Assembly: GCA_902766915.1 (NCBI GenBank)
Contig: CACXFN010000142.1
Coordinates: 1-7,576, forward strand
Source: an uncultured Eubacteriales bacterium
Lineage (GTDB): Bacteria > Bacillota > Clostridia > Peptostreptococcales > Anaerovoracaceae
DNA: 7,576 bases
Direction of reading: 5' to 3'
Part shown: positions 5,712-7,576 of the stretch, one piece after another
How the letters are laid out: each line of letters begins with the position of its first letter
Position numbering within the stretch: position 1 is the first letter of the stretch
The notes under the pieces: generated by a model
The model's database searches: none
Told to the model about the DNA's origin: nothing
The model's input: only the letters and a program-made list of their open reading frames with translations
Program-made: the position numbers and the translations under genes

Positions 5712-7541
5712 ATGTCATATACCACAGGGTCAATCACAAATCTGAAAGATCAAGTGAATATTGTGGATGTTATAGGCCGCTCAATTCCGCTAAAAAAGGC
5801 AGGTTCCAGTTACAAAGCCAACTGTCCCTTTCATAGCGAAAAGACGCCTTCTTTTAATGTGAATGAGCAAAGGCAGATGTTCTACTGCTTCGGTTGCCAG
5901 GCTTCAGGGGATGTTATAGAATTCGTTAAACGCTATTATAACCTGGATTTCAATGATGCTGTAGAAAGATTGGCCAATGAATACAGCATAGAATTGGAAC
6001 AGACCAAAGGAAGAAACGAGGATCTGGAGAAGTATTATCAAATTAATAAAGAGGCTGCAAATTATTTTTATAAAAGCTTTACAGAAAGGGCTAATAAGGG
6101 ATATTCCTACATGAAGGGAAGAGGGGTAGAGCCTAAATATCTAAAGAAATTTGGAATAGGATATGCTGATGAATCCTGGTTAAGCCTATATGAGCACCTT
6201 AAATCTAAAGGATTTGAGGAGAAAGACATGCTTGAAGTAGGACTTATATCCGTAAGCAATAAAGCAGATGCAAAAGCAAACAGTGCTGATGGTAAGCGAT
6301 ACTTCGACAAATTCAGAGATAGGGTAATGTTCCCAATAATTAATACCAGAGGGAAGGTTATAGGATTTGGAGGACGGGCTCTATCAAAAGAAGACAATCC
6401 GAAATACATGAATTCACAGGAAAGCAAGGTTTTCCAAAAGAAGAACAACCTATATGGATTAAACATTTCCAGAACAGCAGTATCTAAATCAGGTTACTTA
6501 ATACTGGTAGAAGGCTATATGGATGTGGTGGCGCTGTTCCAGGCAGGAATAGAAAATGTAGCTGCATCCCTTGGAACTGCATTAACGGAACAACAGGCAC
6601 GTATGATTAAAAGATATACCAAAAAGGCTGTTCTATGTTATGATTCGGACCAGGCAGGAAGATCCGCAGCACTGAGGGGAATGGAAATACTAAGAGCCGA
6701 AGGCCTTGATGTAAGGGTGATGTATGTAACTGATGGCAAAGACCCTGATGAATACATAAAAGTTAATGGAAAAGACGCATTTTTAAAGCTAGTTGACAAG
6801 GCAATGTTTTATGGAGACTATAAGATAATTAACAGCATCCATGGGCTTGATTTGGAAAACCATCAGGATAGAATTACTGCTATTAAACGAATTGCAGGAG
6901 TATTAAGGACCTTGACTCCCGGAGAAAGAGAAGAATATGCATCCAAGATGGCAAAGGAATTGGATATATCTAAATCAGTACTATTGGAAGAAGCAAATAC
7001 CATTCCTAACCCAAAATCGAAGGAAAGGAATCAAGGAACTGGTAGAACTGATTCTGTTAAAAATATAGATGTAAATAAAAGCAAAAATAAAGGTGAAGAA
7101 TCAGGAACAATTACACCCCTGGAAAATGAAGTCATAAGATTGATTTTACGGGATGATGAGTATATATCAAGGGTAGAAGAAATACCCGATCTTATAGAAA
7201 CGGAAACAGCTTTTAGATTATTTAATTATATAAAGGGAAATCTTTCCCCTGATGGAGGAGTGGATATTAATAAACTTCTGGATCAGATGGAAGAATATGA
7301 TAGAAAGATTTTCTATAATATCCTTGAAAATGTAGTTATTTCAGGAGATGAGGAATTGGTATTCCGAAATCTTGTAAAAAGAAACAGAATTAATAAACTT
7401 CAAAAGGAAGTAGAACGCATTAACGATATATTAAGATATGCCGGTGAAAGTGAGGCTGATTCAGAGGAAATGAAGGGGCTCATGCGCCGTAGCATGGAAC
7501 TGCAAAGGGAAATTGCAAAAGAGAAAGCGGAGGAGAATTGA
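5712..7541 (+). CDS. dnaG: DNA primase
   Basis: Primase makes the short RNA primers for lagging-strand synthesis and works with the DnaB-type helicase at the fork. From the ATG at 5712 the product has 609 residues, close to the usual 600. The CHC2 zinc-binding domain has ligands Cys38 and His41 (CPFH) and Cys59 and Cys62 (CFGC). The polymerase core follows, with the basic motif FRDRVMFPI at 201 to 209. The TOPRIM metal site has Glu267 in VEGYMDVVALF, Asp311 and Asp313 in CYDSDQAG, and DPDEYIK at 344 to 350. A polar Lys/Asn/Gly-rich linker at about 433 to 465 joins the C-terminal helicase-binding domain. The open frame extends back to an ATG at 5562 inside dgt, but the added 50 residues are unlike primase, and MSYTTGSITNLKDQVNIVDVIG is the normal N-terminal pattern. 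The next gene follows four bases after the stop. Confidence 0.97.
   Translation: MSYTTGSITNLKDQVNIVDVIGRSIPLKKAGSSYKANCPFHSEKTPSFNVNEQRQMFYCFGCQASGDVIEFVKRYYNLDFNDAVERLANEYSIELEQTKGRNEDLEKYYQINKEAANYFYKSFTERANKGYSYMKGRGVEPKYLKKFGIGYADESWLSLYEHLKSKGFEEKDMLEVGLISVSNKADAKANSADGKRYFDKFRDRVMFPIINTRGKVIGFGGRALSKEDNPKYMNSQESKVFQKKNNLYGLNISRTAVSKSGYLILVEGYMDVVALFQAGIENVAASLGTALTEQQARMIKRYTKKAVLCYDSDQAGRSAALRGMEILRAEGLDVRVMYVTDGKDPDEYIKVNGKDAFLKLVDKAMFYGDYKIINSIHGLDLENHQDRITAIKRIAGVLRTLTPGEREEYASKMAKELDISKSVLLEEANTIPNPKSKERNQGTGRTDSVKNIDVNKSKNKGEESGTITPLENEVIRLILRDDEYISRVEEIPDLIETETAFRLFNYIKGNLSPDGGVDINKLLDQMEEYDRKIFYNILENVVISGDEELVFRNLVKRNRINKLQKEVERINDILRYAGESEADSEEMKGLMRRSMELQREIAKEKAEEN
7529..7535 (+). 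promoter_or_regulatory. Strong ribosome binding site for the gene after dnaG
   Basis: GGAGGAG, the best Shine-Dalgarno match in the window, lies nine bases before the ATG at 7545 and within the last codons of dnaG. It marks a well-translated gene starting at the window edge and suggests co-transcription with dnaG. Confidence 0.75.
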
Positions 7542-7544
7542 TTT

Positions 7545-7576
7545 ATGGCAACCACCAAACCAAAGTCAACCAAGAC
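7545..7576 (+). CDS. rpoD: Start of a gene, probably the primary sigma factor (5' fragment)
   Basis: Only ten whole codons are inside the window, giving MATTKPKSTK. This Lys/Thr-rich start fits the poorly conserved N terminus of many Firmicutes primary sigma factors but is not diagnostic. The main support is position: rpoD (sigA) usually follows dnaG directly in Firmicutes, and the strong ribosome binding site at 7529 to 7535 suits a highly expressed housekeeping gene. The identity is an inference from gene order; the presence of a coding start is well supported. Confidence 0.6.
   Translation, partial: MATTKPKSTK

Noticed and set aside
6107..6466. Minus-strand open frame of 119 codons within dnaG
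   Set aside because: It lies opposite the conserved primase core and its translation looks like no known protein, so it is a by-product of dnaG codon use.
1..7576. A mobile element, defence system, CRISPR array or structural RNA
   Set aside because: The genes are contiguous housekeeping genes with similar codon use. I saw no transposase, integrase, repeat array, tRNA-like fold or riboswitch-like leader on either strand.

Overview
The window is a compact, gene-dense, AT-rich stretch of a bacterial chromosome carrying housekeeping genes. Low G+C codon use, purine-rich ribosome binding sites and the gene order all point to a Gram-positive anaerobe of the class Clostridia. The order dgt, dnaG, then a presumed sigma-factor gene is a clostridial form of the 'macromolecular synthesis' region. 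A narrower placement, for example near the Eubacterium/Mogibacterium group, would be a guess.

Left arm, minus strand (1 to 1639). nadK (NAD kinase) is followed with no spacer by an RluA/RluD-type pseudouridine synthase whose 3' end lies beyond the window. A short AT-rich divergent control region (1640 to 1745) separates this arm from the plus-strand genes.

Right arm, plus strand (1746 to 7576). The order is murI (glutamate racemase), an unrecognised acidic protein of 194 residues, a metallo-beta-lactamase-fold hydrolase, dut (dUTPase), dgt-like HD-domain dNTP triphosphohydrolase, dnaG (primase), and the first 32 bases of the next gene, probably rpoD/sigA. From murI to dgt the genes overlap or lie within 9 bases of each other, so they look like one translationally coupled operon. 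A 109-base gap before dnaG holds a weak hairpin with a T run and a possible promoter, so dnaG may have some independent expression.

How the genes fit together: murI supplies D-glutamate for the cell wall, dut and dgt control dUTP and dNTP pools, dnaG primes DNA replication, and the sigma factor directs transcription. nadK makes NADP, and the RluA-type enzyme modifies RNA. The two genes without a clear role are the 194-residue protein and the metallohydrolase joined to it. I found no mobile element, CRISPR array, tRNA, rRNA, phage gene or defence system. The most open questions are that gene pair and the overlapping divergent promoters.
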